A stretch of 64,000 nucleotides of DNA from Oceanispirochaeta sp963676905 (GTDB lineage: Bacteria > Spirochaetota > Spirochaetia > DSM-2461): contig CAXXVE010000001.1 in NCBI GenBank assembly GCA_963676905.2, positions 4,340,001-4,404,000 of the forward strand. Reading direction: 5' to 3'. Within the stretch, counting starts at the first letter, position 1; each line of letters opens with the position of its first letter. The notes under the pieces were generated by a model, which did no database searches, was not told where the DNA came from, and was given only the letters and a program-made list of their open reading frames with translations. The position numbers were made by a program, and so were the translations under genes. Below are positions 25,727 through 35,248 of this stretch, piece by piece.

Positions 25727-27463
25727 TTGCATTATCACCGGGCAGATTCGATACTCCCTGTTATGAGAAAAGCACTCCTTGCACTGTTTGTTTCCGCCGG
25801 TCTTGTAGGCCTCTTTCTGGAGCCCTACAGAAGCGGCGGAGGCCCTGCCCTGACGGCAGCGGTTCTGATCGATTACACCCTCATTGCCTACCTTCTGGGA
25901 GACTTCCTCTGGGGGCTGAAAGAGAGCCGGAACGGTCTTCTCTATATAAGGAGAAACCTCTTCTCCTTTTTTTTCCTTTTAATCTATCTGGGGCTCTTCC
26001 TCTTTAATCTCACAGCGGCCATGCGCTCCTCTGCGTTCAGCCTGAACGGAGGGCTTCTCAGCGTACTCCGGAACCTGTTGCTTGTACTTAAAATATTCGG
26101 GCGGTTCAGAAAGATATCCTCCTTTATACAGTCCATCATCACAAAGCCTGCCCAGACCGTGGTATTCAGTTTTATCATGGTCATTCTCATTGGAGCTCTT
26201 GTTCTGATGATGCCGATGATGAGTACGGGTCCCGCCCTGAGCCCCCTGGACGCCCTTTTTACAGCCACATCGGCGGTCTGTGTGACGGGACTGATTGTTG
26301 TGGATACGGCCACCCGGTTCACAATTTACGGACAGGCCGTTCTGATGGTGCTGATACAGATTGGTGGCCTTGGCATTATGCTGCTCTCCTTCTTTATGGT
26401 TTTTCTGTTCAGGCAGAAACTGACTGTCAAGGACAGGAACCTCCTCTCCTATATGCTGAGCCCCGGTAATACGGAGAGCCTCAAGCAGAGTGTGAAACGG
26501 ATTATATTCCTCACCTTTCTGATAGAACTCACGGGGGCAGTTCTGCTTGTTCCGGCATTTATGGCCCACGGAACAGGGACGGGCAAAGCTCTGTTCTACG
26601 GCCTGTTCCACGCTGTATCCGCCTTCTGCAATGCCGGTTTTGCCCTCTTTTCAGACAGTCTGATGAGCTTTGACGGCAGTGTGACTGTCAATCTTACAAT
26701 TTCGAGCCTGATCATTGCCGGAGGAATCAGCTTTGCCGTTCTCACAGACCTTTTTTCAGTTCTGCGCAAAAGAGTATCAGGGACAAAGACCTCACTTTCA
26801 ATCAACAGCCGGGTTGTGCTTATAGTAACGGGGATACTCCTTCTTTCCGGAACCCTGCTGATCTACAAAACAGAACACCGGAGCCTTCTCTACCCCATGC
26901 CCCTTGGAGAGCAGTATCTGGCGGCCTTCTTCCAGTCTGTTACACTGAGAACCGCGGGCTTCAACACCCTGCCCTTCGAAAAGCTCACAGCGGGAACCCT
27001 GATGATCATGATGGGAATCATGTTTGTAGGGGGCGCCTCGGGCAGTACGGCAGGGGGGATCAAGGTCAACACTCTTGGGATTGTCTGGGCCTATATTCGC
27101 TCATTTCGCCGGGGGGAGGAGGAGATTCTGCTCTACCGCCACCGGGTCGCAAGGGAGAGTGTCCTTCAGGCCTTCACAGTCATTGCCTTCGGCCTGCTCT
27201 CCATCTTTCTTGTGACGTCTGTACTGATGGTCACCGAAGGGGCGGCACCCCTTAATATAATGTTTGAAACAGTTTCCGCCTTTGCCACTGTGGGCCTGAG
27301 CACCGGGATCACCGGAGCCTTGAGCCCCACAGGCAAAATCGGAATTATTCTACTGATGTTTCTGGGCCGACTGGGGCCCCTGACCCTGCTGACAGCATCA
27401 TCGGGCAAGGAGAGACAGTCAAGAATCTCCTATCCCGAGGCATCATCCATAATGATAGGCTGA
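25727..27463 (+). CDS. trkH: TrkH/KtrB-family potassium uptake channel
   Basis: This 578-residue membrane protein has the four pore-loop (M1-P-M2) repeats of the TrkH/KtrB family. The selectivity loops appear as TATSAVCVTGLIVVDTA, FHAVSAFCNAGFALFSDS, SVTLRTAGFNTLPFEKL and ETVSAFATVGLSTGITGALS, and a GGASGSTAGGIKVNTLGI segment is also present. An extra hydrophobic N-terminal stretch of about 150 residues makes it longer than KtrB. TTG 25727 has GGGAG 10 bases before it. ATG 25763 would start right at the first helix but has no ribosome site, so the start is uncertain. It acts with the TrkA-type regulator that follows. Confidence 0.92.
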   Translation: MHYHRADSILPVMRKALLALFVSAGLVGLFLEPYRSGGGPALTAAVLIDYTLIAYLLGDFLWGLKESRNGLLYIRRNLFSFFFLLIYLGLFLFNLTAAMRSSAFSLNGGLLSVLRNLLLVLKIFGRFRKISSFIQSIITKPAQTVVFSFIMVILIGALVLMMPMMSTGPALSPLDALFTATSAVCVTGLIVVDTATRFTIYGQAVLMVLIQIGGLGIMLLSFFMVFLFRQKLTVKDRNLLSYMLSPGNTESLKQSVKRIIFLTFLIELTGAVLLVPAFMAHGTGTGKALFYGLFHAVSAFCNAGFALFSDSLMSFDGSVTVNLTISSLIIAGGISFAVLTDLFSVLRKRVSGTKTSLSINSRVVLIVTGILLLSGTLLIYKTEHRSLLYPMPLGEQYLAAFFQSVTLRTAGFNTLPFEKLTAGTLMIMMGIMFVGGASGSTAGGIKVNTLGIVWAYIRSFRRGEEEILLYRHRVARESVLQAFTVIAFGLLSIFLVTSVLMVTEGAAPLNIMFETVSAFATVGLSTGITGALSPTGKIGIILLMFLGRLGPLTLLTASSGKERQSRISYPEASSIMIG

Positions 27464-27489
27464 AATAATGAAGGGGGAAGGAGAGTTAT

Positions 27490-28188
27490 ATGGATAAAAC
27501 ATTTGCAGTTGTGGGACTGGGAGTATTCGGCAGAAAGGTCTGCGAAGTGCTGAGCCAGAAAGGTGCCGAAGTAATCGCCGTGGACAATACAAGCGAACAG
27601 ATCAACAGGGTCAAAGACTTTGTAAGCCAGGCGGTGCTGCTGGACTCAACCGACGAGGAGTCCCTGAGCCAGGCCTCACTGGACAGTGTGGACTCCGCCA
27701 TTGTCGCCATCGGTGACAATATCGAGGCCAGCATTCTGACTACAGCCCTCTTAAAGCAACAGGGCGTTCCCCACATCATTGCCCGGGCTGTCAACAAGAC
27801 CCACTACCAGGTTCTTAAAAAAGTCGGCGCCGACGAGATCATCAACATTGAGGAGGATCAGGGCAGCCGCATCGCCCTGAATCTTATAGCCCCTTCTGTG
27901 ATGGAGAAGGTGAAGCTGTCACGGGAGATAACTCTGTCCGAGATGTATGTCCCGACCGAGTATCCCGGACACAGCGTGGGGGAGATGGACTTTGAAAACC
28001 GCTTTAAAATCCGGCTTGTGGCGATACGGCGGAACCTGAACCAGATGGATTCGGAAGGGCTGAATATCAGAAAGGAGGTGCTTATCTTCCCTGAAACCTC
28101 AGAAAAACTGCAGGAGGGGGATGTTCTCATTCTGGTGGGAAGTGAAGAGAGCCTTGAAGAGTTTCAGAAGAGCGGGAGCCGGCAATGA
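27490..28188 (+). CDS. TrkA/KtrA-type potassium uptake regulator
   Basis: This 232-residue protein combines an N-terminal nucleotide-binding RCK_N domain (FAVVGLGVFGRKVCEVLSQKGAEVIAVDN, a GxGxxG Rossmann motif with a ribose-binding Asp) with a C-terminal RCK_C domain (VGEMDFENRFKIRLVAIRR through LQEGDVLILVGSEESLEEF). Such octameric rings gate TrkH/KtrB channels in response to ATP/ADP or NAD(H). The ATG follows AAGGAGAG, 26 bases after trkH. It overlaps the next gene by 4 nt. Confidence 0.93.
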   Translation: MDKTFAVVGLGVFGRKVCEVLSQKGAEVIAVDNTSEQINRVKDFVSQAVLLDSTDEESLSQASLDSVDSAIVAIGDNIEASILTTALLKQQGVPHIIARAVNKTHYQVLKKVGADEIINIEEDQGSRIALNLIAPSVMEKVKLSREITLSEMYVPTEYPGHSVGEMDFENRFKIRLVAIRRNLNQMDSEGLNIRKEVLIFPETSEKLQEGDVLILVGSEESLEEFQKSGSRQ

Positions 28189-28931
28189 TTATAGTCAGAA
28201 TTAAAACCCTTGTTCTTGTTCTTGTGATGGTCCTTGCCTCAACAGCCTTTCTCTTCTACAGGGAGATTATTCTTCTTCCCGGAGGGGGTATAAGCCTCAA
28301 CATGGAAAAACAGGAGCTCCTCTACTGGGCCCTTATTGTCTGCCTCTTTCAGACAGCTCTTTTTATCTTTGCCTTCCGGGGCCACAGAAAGCTTATAAGG
28401 GACCTTAAAAAACTTATAAGCAACCGCGACCTGAGTCATCCCCAGTCTGTAAAGATTCTGAATGCGATGGGAGAGACCGGCCGGGTTATCAGGATGATGA
28501 TGGAGGAGTACAGCTCCCTTCTCGATATGCGGCTGAACCGTATATCCGCCTTTAACAAGATCATCAGGATCATCTGTGAGGATTATCCAGAGCCACTGAT
28601 GATCAGCGATACCCTGGGCACGGTACTTGGCATAAGCGATCAGCTTCTGGAGAAAACCGGACTGGCCCAGGGGGACCTTCAGGTGGGTGATGTTCTGCCT
28701 GAGATCAAAATGCCCGAGGTCCTGGGGCATATGGAAAAAAACAGGTCGGTATGGAAGGATGAATCGGGGTGCAGCTGTACTCCCGTCTTTGACAGAAGCG
28801 ATCAGCTGAACCTCTGTATCTGGGAACTTGAAGCGGAGAGCATCCTGAAAAAGATTACAAACCGGCAGGCTGCAGGCATTACAAGAAAAACAGTAAACAC
28901 CTTCAGGGATCTTATCAGGCGGAAAAAGTAG
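28185..28931 (+). CDS. unknown two-helix membrane protein, PAS-like region
   Basis: I do not recognise this 248-residue protein. Two hydrophobic segments flank a short loop (TLVLVLVMVLASTAFLFY and ELLYWALIVCLFQTALFIFAF), followed by a basic stretch and a helical region. Residues about 125-215 (YPEPLMISDTLGTVLGISDQLLEKTGLAQGDLQVGDVLPEI) look like a PAS domain. There is no kinase or output domain. It overlaps the TrkA-type gene by 4 nt and ends the potassium operon, so a membrane sensor or accessory subunit for K+ uptake is a fair guess. Confidence 0.6.
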   Translation: MIIVRIKTLVLVLVMVLASTAFLFYREIILLPGGGISLNMEKQELLYWALIVCLFQTALFIFAFRGHRKLIRDLKKLISNRDLSHPQSVKILNAMGETGRVIRMMMEEYSSLLDMRLNRISAFNKIIRIICEDYPEPLMISDTLGTVLGISDQLLEKTGLAQGDLQVGDVLPEIKMPEVLGHMEKNRSVWKDESGCSCTPVFDRSDQLNLCIWELEAESILKKITNRQAAGITRKTVNTFRDLIRRKK

Positions 28932-29047
28932 CTTTACAGGCAACAGGCCCCGAACCGGGCGGCAGGGTGTCGATCAAATCTCCCTCACTCCCTATAATAG
29001 AGGCCTACAGACAACACCACTCCGGGAGGTCCGACAGTACGCGGTCC

Positions 29048-29902
29048 ATGAAAAAACGCACCCTTTTCTTCCTGCTGATACTGACAATACTCCTCGCCTT
29101 CCCCTCCTGCTGCTCCCTCTACATGGGAAACAGACCGGCTGAGGGAAATCCATCCACCTTCATCCCCGAAGCGGAGACAGAAGGGGTGATTGTAAATTTC
29201 GGAGACAGCATCACCCATGGTGTCCTCAGCGCCGATTATGTTCAGATTCTCAGGCAGGAGTACCCGGAGTACACATTTATCAATGCCGGCATCAATGGAG
29301 AGCTTGCTTGGAATCTTCTTCAGCGGAGCAGCGAGGTCATCGCCTGCGACCCCGACTACATCACCATCCTCGCCGGAACCAATGATGTCCTGGCCTCACT
29401 GAGCCCGGTGCGGATGAAAAACTACCAGAAACGCCATGGCATTCCCGTTACGGCGGACATAGAGTGGTACAGAGAGAATCTGGAAGCCCTGATTGACCTG
29501 CTGAACAGAGAGACAGATGCACAGATAATCCTTATCTCTCTGCCTCCTGTGGGAGAGGACAGGCAGAGCGAGGCCTACAGGAGAGCTGCGGAGTACTCGC
29601 AGGTGATCAGAGAAACAGCCTCACTGAAGGGGACGGCCTACCTCCCTCTGAACGAGGAAATAGACAGTATTCTGAAAAAAAAGGCAGAGCCTGATGCCCT
29701 GCCCTTTGATCCCGACAGTGACACATCCATGTACCTCGCCGTCGTGAACCACTATACATTCAATAAAAGCTGGAAAGAGATTTCAGACTCAAATAATCTG
29801 ACCCTTCTGACCGATACGATCCACCTCAATGAAGAGGGGGCCTCCCTGATAAGCAGCCTTATAGGAGAGTATCTGATCAGTCATCCTCCATCAGCTCGTT
29901 GA
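29048..29902 (+). CDS. SGNH/GDSL-family hydrolase, probable lipoprotein
   Basis: This 284-residue enzyme has the SGNH blocks: VNFGDSITHG with the nucleophile Ser, INGELAWN with the Gly, LAGTNDVL with the Asn, and DTIHLNEEGASL with the catalytic Asp and His. It is probably an esterase or acyl-hydrolase facing the periplasm. I chose ATG 29048 because it opens a signal peptide (MKKRTLFFLLILTILLAF) ending in a PSC lipobox-like site. An in-frame GTG at 28967 would put 27 residues before it. The 3' end overlaps the convergent gene by 26 bases. Confidence 0.82.
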   Translation: MKKRTLFFLLILTILLAFPSCCSLYMGNRPAEGNPSTFIPEAETEGVIVNFGDSITHGVLSADYVQILRQEYPEYTFINAGINGELAWNLLQRSSEVIACDPDYITILAGTNDVLASLSPVRMKNYQKRHGIPVTADIEWYRENLEALIDLLNRETDAQIILISLPPVGEDRQSEAYRRAAEYSQVIRETASLKGTAYLPLNEEIDSILKKKAEPDALPFDPDSDTSMYLAVVNHYTFNKSWKEISDSNNLTLLTDTIHLNEEGASLISSLIGEYLISHPPSAR

Positions 29903-30218
29903 TCTCGTCCCAGGCCTCCGGTTCATCCCGGCGCAGGCGGTTGAGCAGTTTGTAGTGGTAGAGGAGGAGACTGGCCTTCTTTTTCCTGAAGCTCTCCTGA
30001 TCATCTCCAGGCGGAATTTGTTCTGCAGGTATATCGGGGCCGTTCAGAACCTTTTCCAGCTCCGGAAAAAAACGTTTTGAATCAACCGAGATAAAGTCCT
30101 CAAACTCCGAAAGGAGTATGGGGGAGTACTTCATATTCTTCAGGATATCCGCTGTTCGGGCAATTGATTCGGGATCATCGTTTATCACAAGATCCTTGAG
30201 AGCCTTTTCCAAATCCAT
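29877..30218 (-). CDS. hypothetical small acidic protein
   Basis: This is a 113-residue soluble protein, mostly helical and acidic, with no family I recognise. The ATG is preceded by a good GGGAGG ribosome site, which supports it as a real gene. Its 3' end overlaps the convergent GDSL gene. The next gene upstream on the same strand ends 30 bases away, so the two are probably co-transcribed. Confidence 0.6.
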   Translation of the reverse strand: MDLEKALKDLVINDDPESIARTADILKNMKYSPILLSEFEDFISVDSKRFFPELEKVLNGPDIPAEQIPPGDDQESFRKKKASLLLYHYKLLNRLRRDEPEAWDEINELMEDD

Positions 30219-30248
30219 TTAAACCTCCCTTTCCTGTTCTGCTATAGC

Positions 30249-30722
30249 TTATTCAGCGTCTTCCACTTTCCCTTCAATCTCTTCGGTTTTACCGTCTGCG
30301 GGTTCATCCGCATCAACTGACTCATCCTGTGAGGCTGTTTCAGCGGCATCGGCCTGTTCCTCGGGATCAGGCTGTTCATAGGGATCGCAGCTGCTGCACA
30401 GATTGGCATCGTAGATGAAAATCTGATTTGTATTCAGTTTGGCGCCGCAGTTTATGCAGCGGGTCTTGTAGGGAACAATCCTGTCTCTGAAAAAATAGAG
30501 GGCAACGGCAATGAGGGCCAGAGGGATGATTATCCACTTTTTTTCAAATCCTTCCTCTCTGATGACAGTGGCCCCTATGTAGAGGATAAATACAAGAATG
30601 GCCTGATAGAGGGTAGCGCCCCGTTTCTTCACTCCCCTCTCCCTGTACTTTCTCTGAATAATATTCAGTACAAGGAGTCCGAGAAAGACGTAATAGAAAT
30701 AGTCTGCAATAAAATCAATCAT
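30249..30722 (-). CDS. membrane protein with C-terminal zinc-ribbon-like CxxC pairs
   Basis: This 157-residue protein has three hydrophobic helices (FYYVFLGLLVLNIIQ, YQAILVFILYIGATVI and WIIIPLALIAVALYFF). A short cytoplasmic part follows with CINCGAKL and LCSSCDPY, which look like the four ligands of a small zinc ribbon, then a Glu/Asp-rich tail. I chose ATG 30722, with GGAG 6 bases before it, over the in-frame TTG four codons earlier. Function unknown. Confidence 0.65.
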   Translation of the reverse strand: MIDFIADYFYYVFLGLLVLNIIQRKYRERGVKKRGATLYQAILVFILYIGATVIREEGFEKKWIIIPLALIAVALYFFRDRIVPYKTRCINCGAKLNTNQIFIYDANLCSSCDPYEQPDPEEQADAAETASQDESVDADEPADGKTEEIEGKVEDAE

Positions 30723-30774
30723 ATATATCTCCAATTTTTATCAATGATTCTTTATATCATTTTTTTAATATAGA

Positions 30775-31965
30775 TTACCATGGTGAATAGATTATACGGG
30801 AGAGTCTTCTGTTGTCCAGAATATCCGGACTTGTTGTCACCGGAACGGACTCATCTTTAAGCCACTGCGCCGGAAGGACAAATCGGGACTCCTCTTCGCT
30901 CAGCAGAAATCCGCTTATAATATAGTCCATGGCGGTCCTGCCATCAGCATCAACCGCAGTCAGATTACAGCCTTTATCCTTCAGTATCCTCAGAGTCCTG
31001 AGATCTCCATTGAATGCCGCATAATGAATAAGGGAGGTTCCCAGCCGTCCGGTTATACTGCCGTCCCAGCCGGATTCAAGCAGATATTCAAGAATGGTAT
31101 GGGACCCGGAGATAAAAGCGGCAAAGATCGGGGAGTTCTCAAGATAGGGAGCAGACTCGGCAGCCCCCTTCTCAACAAGATACTCCACCAGTTCCCTGTT
31201 GCCTGAAAAGGCCGCGTACCAGAGGGCATCCAGCCCCATGGAGTCTTTGAGAGAGGGATCTGCTCCATTGTCCATAAGAAGCCTGGAGATATAGAGGTCA
31301 TTCAGGGATGCTGAGAGCATAAGAGCCGTCAGGTCCTCTGTATCAGCAGCGTCAGGGTCATAACCTGCATCCAGATATCTCCGGATATCTCTGTAATTGC
31401 CTTTCATCAGGTCTTCAAGAAAGTCATGGTGCTTCCAGCGGGTCTCCTTGAGGCTGAGAGCCCGGCTGTAGTGCTGCCGGCGGGTCCAGACCTCGCTGAG
31501 CATGGGATGATTGTAGTAGGGCTGAACGATAATCCCCCCCCAGGCTTCAAGGGCCAGAGATGCTTCGGACCACCCGCCGTTTACGGCGTATTGAAGAGCC
31601 GTGTACCCCTCGGGAGACTGAAGATTGACCTCCGCTCCCGCCTGAATCAGGATCTGAAGGATATTGCGGTCACCCCTGCCTGCGGCATGCATCAGAGGGG
31701 AGAGGCCCGATGAGTCTGTCTTATCGGGATCAGCACCCTTCTCCACAAGCCAGCGGACCTCATGGCTGCGCTGTTCATCACACATTATTATCAGAGCGGT
31801 TTTACCATCCTCCACATATTTGTCCACCGGATTTCCGGCATCCAGAAAGAAGGCGGCATCATACAGACGGGAAGAACGGAGGGCCGAAAGAAAGTCCTCT
31901 TCCGGAGTGGACCAGAGGGGTGAACTCAGTAAAAACATGAGAAATAATAGAGAAGACTTTTTCAT
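30775..31965 (-). CDS. exported ankyrin-repeat protein
   Basis: This 396-residue protein starts with a signal peptide (MKKSSLLFLMFLLSSPLWS) and contains about eight ankyrin repeats in two blocks. Typical units are DGKTALIIMCDEQRSHEVRWLVEKGADPDK and EDLTALMLSASLNDLYISRLLMDNGADPSL. It is predicted periplasmic or surface-associated, where ankyrin arrays usually bind proteins. The GAGGGG site before the ATG supports the start. It is divergent from the corrinoid-activation gene with about 100 bases between them, where both promoters must lie. Confidence 0.85.
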   Translation of the reverse strand: MKKSSLLFLMFLLSSPLWSTPEEDFLSALRSSRLYDAAFFLDAGNPVDKYVEDGKTALIIMCDEQRSHEVRWLVEKGADPDKTDSSGLSPLMHAAGRGDRNILQILIQAGAEVNLQSPEGYTALQYAVNGGWSEASLALEAWGGIIVQPYYNHPMLSEVWTRRQHYSRALSLKETRWKHHDFLEDLMKGNYRDIRRYLDAGYDPDAADTEDLTALMLSASLNDLYISRLLMDNGADPSLKDSMGLDALWYAAFSGNRELVEYLVEKGAAESAPYLENSPIFAAFISGSHTILEYLLESGWDGSITGRLGTSLIHYAAFNGDLRTLRILKDKGCNLTAVDADGRTAMDYIISGFLLSEEESRFVLPAQWLKDESVPVTTSPDILDNRRLSRIIYSPW

Positions 31966-32067
31966 TTTTGACCCCTCGTCGGATAATTACAAAAAAACAT
32001 AGGGAAATTACAATATTTCCGGTTCGGCAGCTGTTTAACTCCAATTATACAGTATCGGGAGATGATT

Positions 32068-33924
32068 ATGAATTCAACAACTTTTACTTTATATAGCGGA
32101 GAACGTCTCATAAAGGAAACAGTCACTCCCGGTAAAACTCTGCTTCAGATGATACAGTCCATCCCCTCAGTGGACATTGATGCCCCCTGCGGCGGCAAGG
32201 GAAGCTGCGGAAAATGCAGGGTCCAGATCCTTGAAGGCTCTGTTTCAGCCCCTGACACCGAAGAGCTGCGGCTCCTCAGCAGTGATGAGCTCACCCGGGG
32301 CATACGCCTTGCCTGCCGGACAATTCCGGAAGGATCTGTTTCTGTAAGGATGAATACAGGCACCCAGGGCGCCATAATCAAAGAATCAGGAGGGCTGCCG
32401 TTCAAGGGAAAGCCCGACTCCCTCCTTGCAAGATTCACAGTCACCCTGCCCGAAGGCAGCCTGGAGGACCAGAGATCCTTTGAACAGCGCCTGCTGGACT
32501 CTCTTCCTGAAAAAATGACAATGGACCATAAAACAAGGTCCCTCCTCGCAGCCCTGCAGAAGGATGGAACCCGGAGCCTGGAGATATCCAGATGCGGCAG
32601 CGAAATATGCAGCATAACTCCCCTTGCAGAAGAGGCTGATGGGGATTCCACTTCAAAGGGTCCCTGTGCTCTTGCGGTGGATATCGGAACCACAACCGTG
32701 GTGGCCTACCTTCTGGACCTTGAAAAAGGAGAGACCATCGGAAGCGCCTCGGCACTGAACTCTCAGAAGGCCTTCGGAGCCGATGTCATCTCCCGGATAG
32801 AATATATAGGCGGGAAAGATGAGCGGCTGAAAGAGCTGCAGTCCAGAATTGTCTTTCAGATTGAAGCGCTGTGTAAAAAGGTTCTGAAAAAAACCCGCCG
32901 GAATACGGAAGACCTCCTTGGAATATTTGCAGCAGGCAACACAACAATGATGCACATCCTTCAGGGCCTCAGTCCCCAGAGCCTTGCGGAAGCACCCTTT
33001 CTGCCTGTTTCTACCGAAACTATGATTCTGAAACCCGGGGACCTCGGCTCCAGCCTGCCCTCTTCAATGCGTTATATCCTCCTCCCCTCTCTCTCAGCAT
33101 ATATAGGAGCCGACATCATTGCGGGAATCCTTTCAACCGAGATGGCCGAGTCCGATGATCTCTGCCTGCTTGTGGATATCGGAACCAACGGAGAGATTGC
33201 CCTTGGGAACAGAGAAAAAATGACAAGCTGCTCCACTGCAGCGGGCCCTGCCTTTGAAGGCGCCAATATCCGCTGCGGTTCGGCGGGTATTCCCGGTGCT
33301 GTCAGCGCCGTATCCGGCCTGGGCAGCAGCTTCAGCTGGGAGACAATCGGCGGCGGGGAGATGACCGGAATATGCGGTTCCGGTATTATAGACCTCACAG
33401 CCTATCTGCTCAAAAGCGGTCTGGCCGACTACACCGGACGGATTCAGGATGAATCTGACTGGGGAGAGAATGCTCCTGAAGGATCTGAATTCCTGAAAGA
33501 GATTGATGATGAAATACGATTTGTCTGGGGTGATGAGAGGGCTCAGCTCTTCTTCAGCCAGAGAGACCTCAGAGAGGTGCAGCTGGCCAAGGGCTCCATC
33601 GCCGCCGGCATCAATACCCTTATAAAAGATTCTGGAGCCTCAATGGACGACATCAAACATGTCTATTTGGCCGGTGGTTTCGGCTCATATATCAATACAG
33701 ACAGCGCCCTGGCCGTCGGACTCCTGCCTGAGGAGCTCAAGGGTAAAATCCGTTCTGTAGGCAATTCCTGTGGCGGCGGTGTTATCCGCTGTGCCCTGAG
33801 CCGTGAGGAGCTGCAGAAGACAGAAGAGATCCGGAAAAACTGCGGTTATGTTGAACTCTCGTCCCACGCGGGATTTCAGGAAGAATATATGATGAGTATG
33901 TATTTTCCAGAGACTGAGAGATAG
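32068..33924 (+). CDS. corrinoid activation protein: ferredoxin plus ASKHA domain (RACo-like)
   Basis: This 618-residue protein matches the reductive activators of corrinoid proteins. Residues about 1-95 form a 2Fe-2S ferredoxin (DAPCGGKGSCGKCRVQI ... LACR). A linker is followed by an ATP-binding ASKHA domain (LAVDIGTTTVVAYLLDLEKG, LLVDIGTNGEIALGN, ICGSGIIDLTAYLL, VYLAGGFGSYI). It uses ATP and a low-potential electron to return inactive Co(II) cobalamin to Co(I). The start is ATG 32068, with GGGAG 6 bases before it. The PocR-AraC regulator follows after 16 bases, and the B12-dependent corrinoid protein lies downstream. Confidence 0.88.
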   Translation: MNSTTFTLYSGERLIKETVTPGKTLLQMIQSIPSVDIDAPCGGKGSCGKCRVQILEGSVSAPDTEELRLLSSDELTRGIRLACRTIPEGSVSVRMNTGTQGAIIKESGGLPFKGKPDSLLARFTVTLPEGSLEDQRSFEQRLLDSLPEKMTMDHKTRSLLAALQKDGTRSLEISRCGSEICSITPLAEEADGDSTSKGPCALAVDIGTTTVVAYLLDLEKGETIGSASALNSQKAFGADVISRIEYIGGKDERLKELQSRIVFQIEALCKKVLKKTRRNTEDLLGIFAAGNTTMMHILQGLSPQSLAEAPFLPVSTETMILKPGDLGSSLPSSMRYILLPSLSAYIGADIIAGILSTEMAESDDLCLLVDIGTNGEIALGNREKMTSCSTAAGPAFEGANIRCGSAGIPGAVSAVSGLGSSFSWETIGGGEMTGICGSGIIDLTAYLLKSGLADYTGRIQDESDWGENAPEGSEFLKEIDDEIRFVWGDERAQLFFSQRDLREVQLAKGSIAAGINTLIKDSGASMDDIKHVYLAGGFGSYINTDSALAVGLLPEELKGKIRSVGNSCGGGVIRCALSREELQKTEEIRKNCGYVELSSHAGFQEEYMMSMYFPETER

Positions 33925-33940
33925 TCTATACTGATTACAG

Positions 33941-35248
33941 ATGAACGGTAAAACTAAAAACTACATTTCCCCATTTTATAAAAAAGCCATAGAGCTTGCT
34001 GATCTGTACAAAACGGCTACAGGAATAGAGTGCTTTGTAATCAACAGCAAGGGCTACCGTTTAACCGAGGACGGAGCAAAAGAGGGAGTCTGCCCCTTCT
34101 GCAGCTCCCTTACCGACATATGCCGGACAGACTGCCGTCAGGCCCACCTCTACGGCGGTTACCAGGCTGAACGCTTCGGGGGCAGCTACATCTATTTCTG
34201 CCCCATTAACATGCTCCACTGGGCCTCTCCTCTTATGGAAGAGGGAATGATGACAGGGGCCCTTATCGCAGGTCCCGCCCTGATTATAGATCCTGATGAA
34301 CTTATTGATGAACTCAACCAGAAGTTCGACGCCGAATCCGTCAGGAAAGCCAATCTGAAGAACAGGCTTGAAGATATTCCCAGACTCAGCACAGAACAGG
34401 CCAAGGCCCTGTCTGAAATGCTTCTTATAACGGCTTCCCACCTGATTGAGGGCGACCGTTCCCAGCTGACATCCCGAAAGGACAGAATGGACCAGCAGGC
34501 CCAGATCTCAGAGTACATACAGTACATAAAGCAGATGGAGCACAAGGATGCCGAGATATCACAGTATCCCATAGACAAGGAGCGGGAACTCCTTCATCTG
34601 ATTCAGACAGGGGACTCGAAAGAGGCCCGGTCCGTTCTGAACGAGATTCTGGGAGCCGTCTTTTTCTCATCAGGGGGAAAGTTCGACGTAGTCAAGGCGA
34701 GGGTTCTTGAGCTTCTGGTTCTCCTCTCCCGTGCCGCCGTTGAAGGGGGAGCCGATGCCGAACAGATCTTCGGTATGAACTACCAGTACCTCAACGAGAT
34801 AAACAACTACAACACAGTTGAGGGTCTGGCGGGATGGCTTGCCAAGGTCATTGTCCGCTTCTCGGACCTTGTATTCGACCTGAGGGATGTAAAGCATGCC
34901 GATGCTATCTACCAGACCATACAGTACATCAATAAAAACTTCGCCGAAAAGGTGACCCTCGACGAGGTGGCCTCCTCGGTATATCTCAGCCCCGCCTACT
35001 TCAGCAAGATCTTCAAAGAGGAGATGAAGTGCAACTTCAACACCTACCTGAACCAGGTAAGAATCAACAAGAGCAAGAATCTGCTTATGAACAGTAAATT
35101 TTCCCTTGTTGAGATTGCCGGAATGGTGGGCTACGAGGACCAGAGCTACTTCACAAAGGTCTTCAAGAAGATGACCAACCTCTCCCCGGGCAAGTACAGG
35201 GAAAAACGGGGTAAGATAGATCTGGACACCAAAGAGATTCACAGCTGA
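33941..35248 (+). CDS. PocR-domain AraC-family transcriptional regulator
   Basis: This 435-residue regulator has an N-terminal PocR ligand-binding domain (about 5-165: YKTATGIECFVINSKGYRLTEDG, then a CPFC ... CRTDCRQAH cysteine cluster and GMMTGALIAGPALI). A helical middle part precedes a C-terminal AraC double helix-turn-helix (about 325-425: KVTLDEVASSVYLSPAYFSKIFKEEMKCNFNTYLNQVRI and LVEIAGMVGYEDQSYFTKVFKKMTNLSPGKYRE). PocR domains sense small substrates or corrinoid-related ligands. Its position between the corrinoid activator and the riboswitch-controlled corrinoid protein suggests it controls this methyl-transfer system. Confidence 0.9.
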   Translation: MNGKTKNYISPFYKKAIELADLYKTATGIECFVINSKGYRLTEDGAKEGVCPFCSSLTDICRTDCRQAHLYGGYQAERFGGSYIYFCPINMLHWASPLMEEGMMTGALIAGPALIIDPDELIDELNQKFDAESVRKANLKNRLEDIPRLSTEQAKALSEMLLITASHLIEGDRSQLTSRKDRMDQQAQISEYIQYIKQMEHKDAEISQYPIDKERELLHLIQTGDSKEARSVLNEILGAVFFSSGGKFDVVKARVLELLVLLSRAAVEGGADAEQIFGMNYQYLNEINNYNTVEGLAGWLAKVIVRFSDLVFDLRDVKHADAIYQTIQYINKNFAEKVTLDEVASSVYLSPAYFSKIFKEEMKCNFNTYLNQVRINKSKNLLMNSKFSLVEIAGMVGYEDQSYFTKVFKKMTNLSPGKYREKRGKIDLDTKEIHS

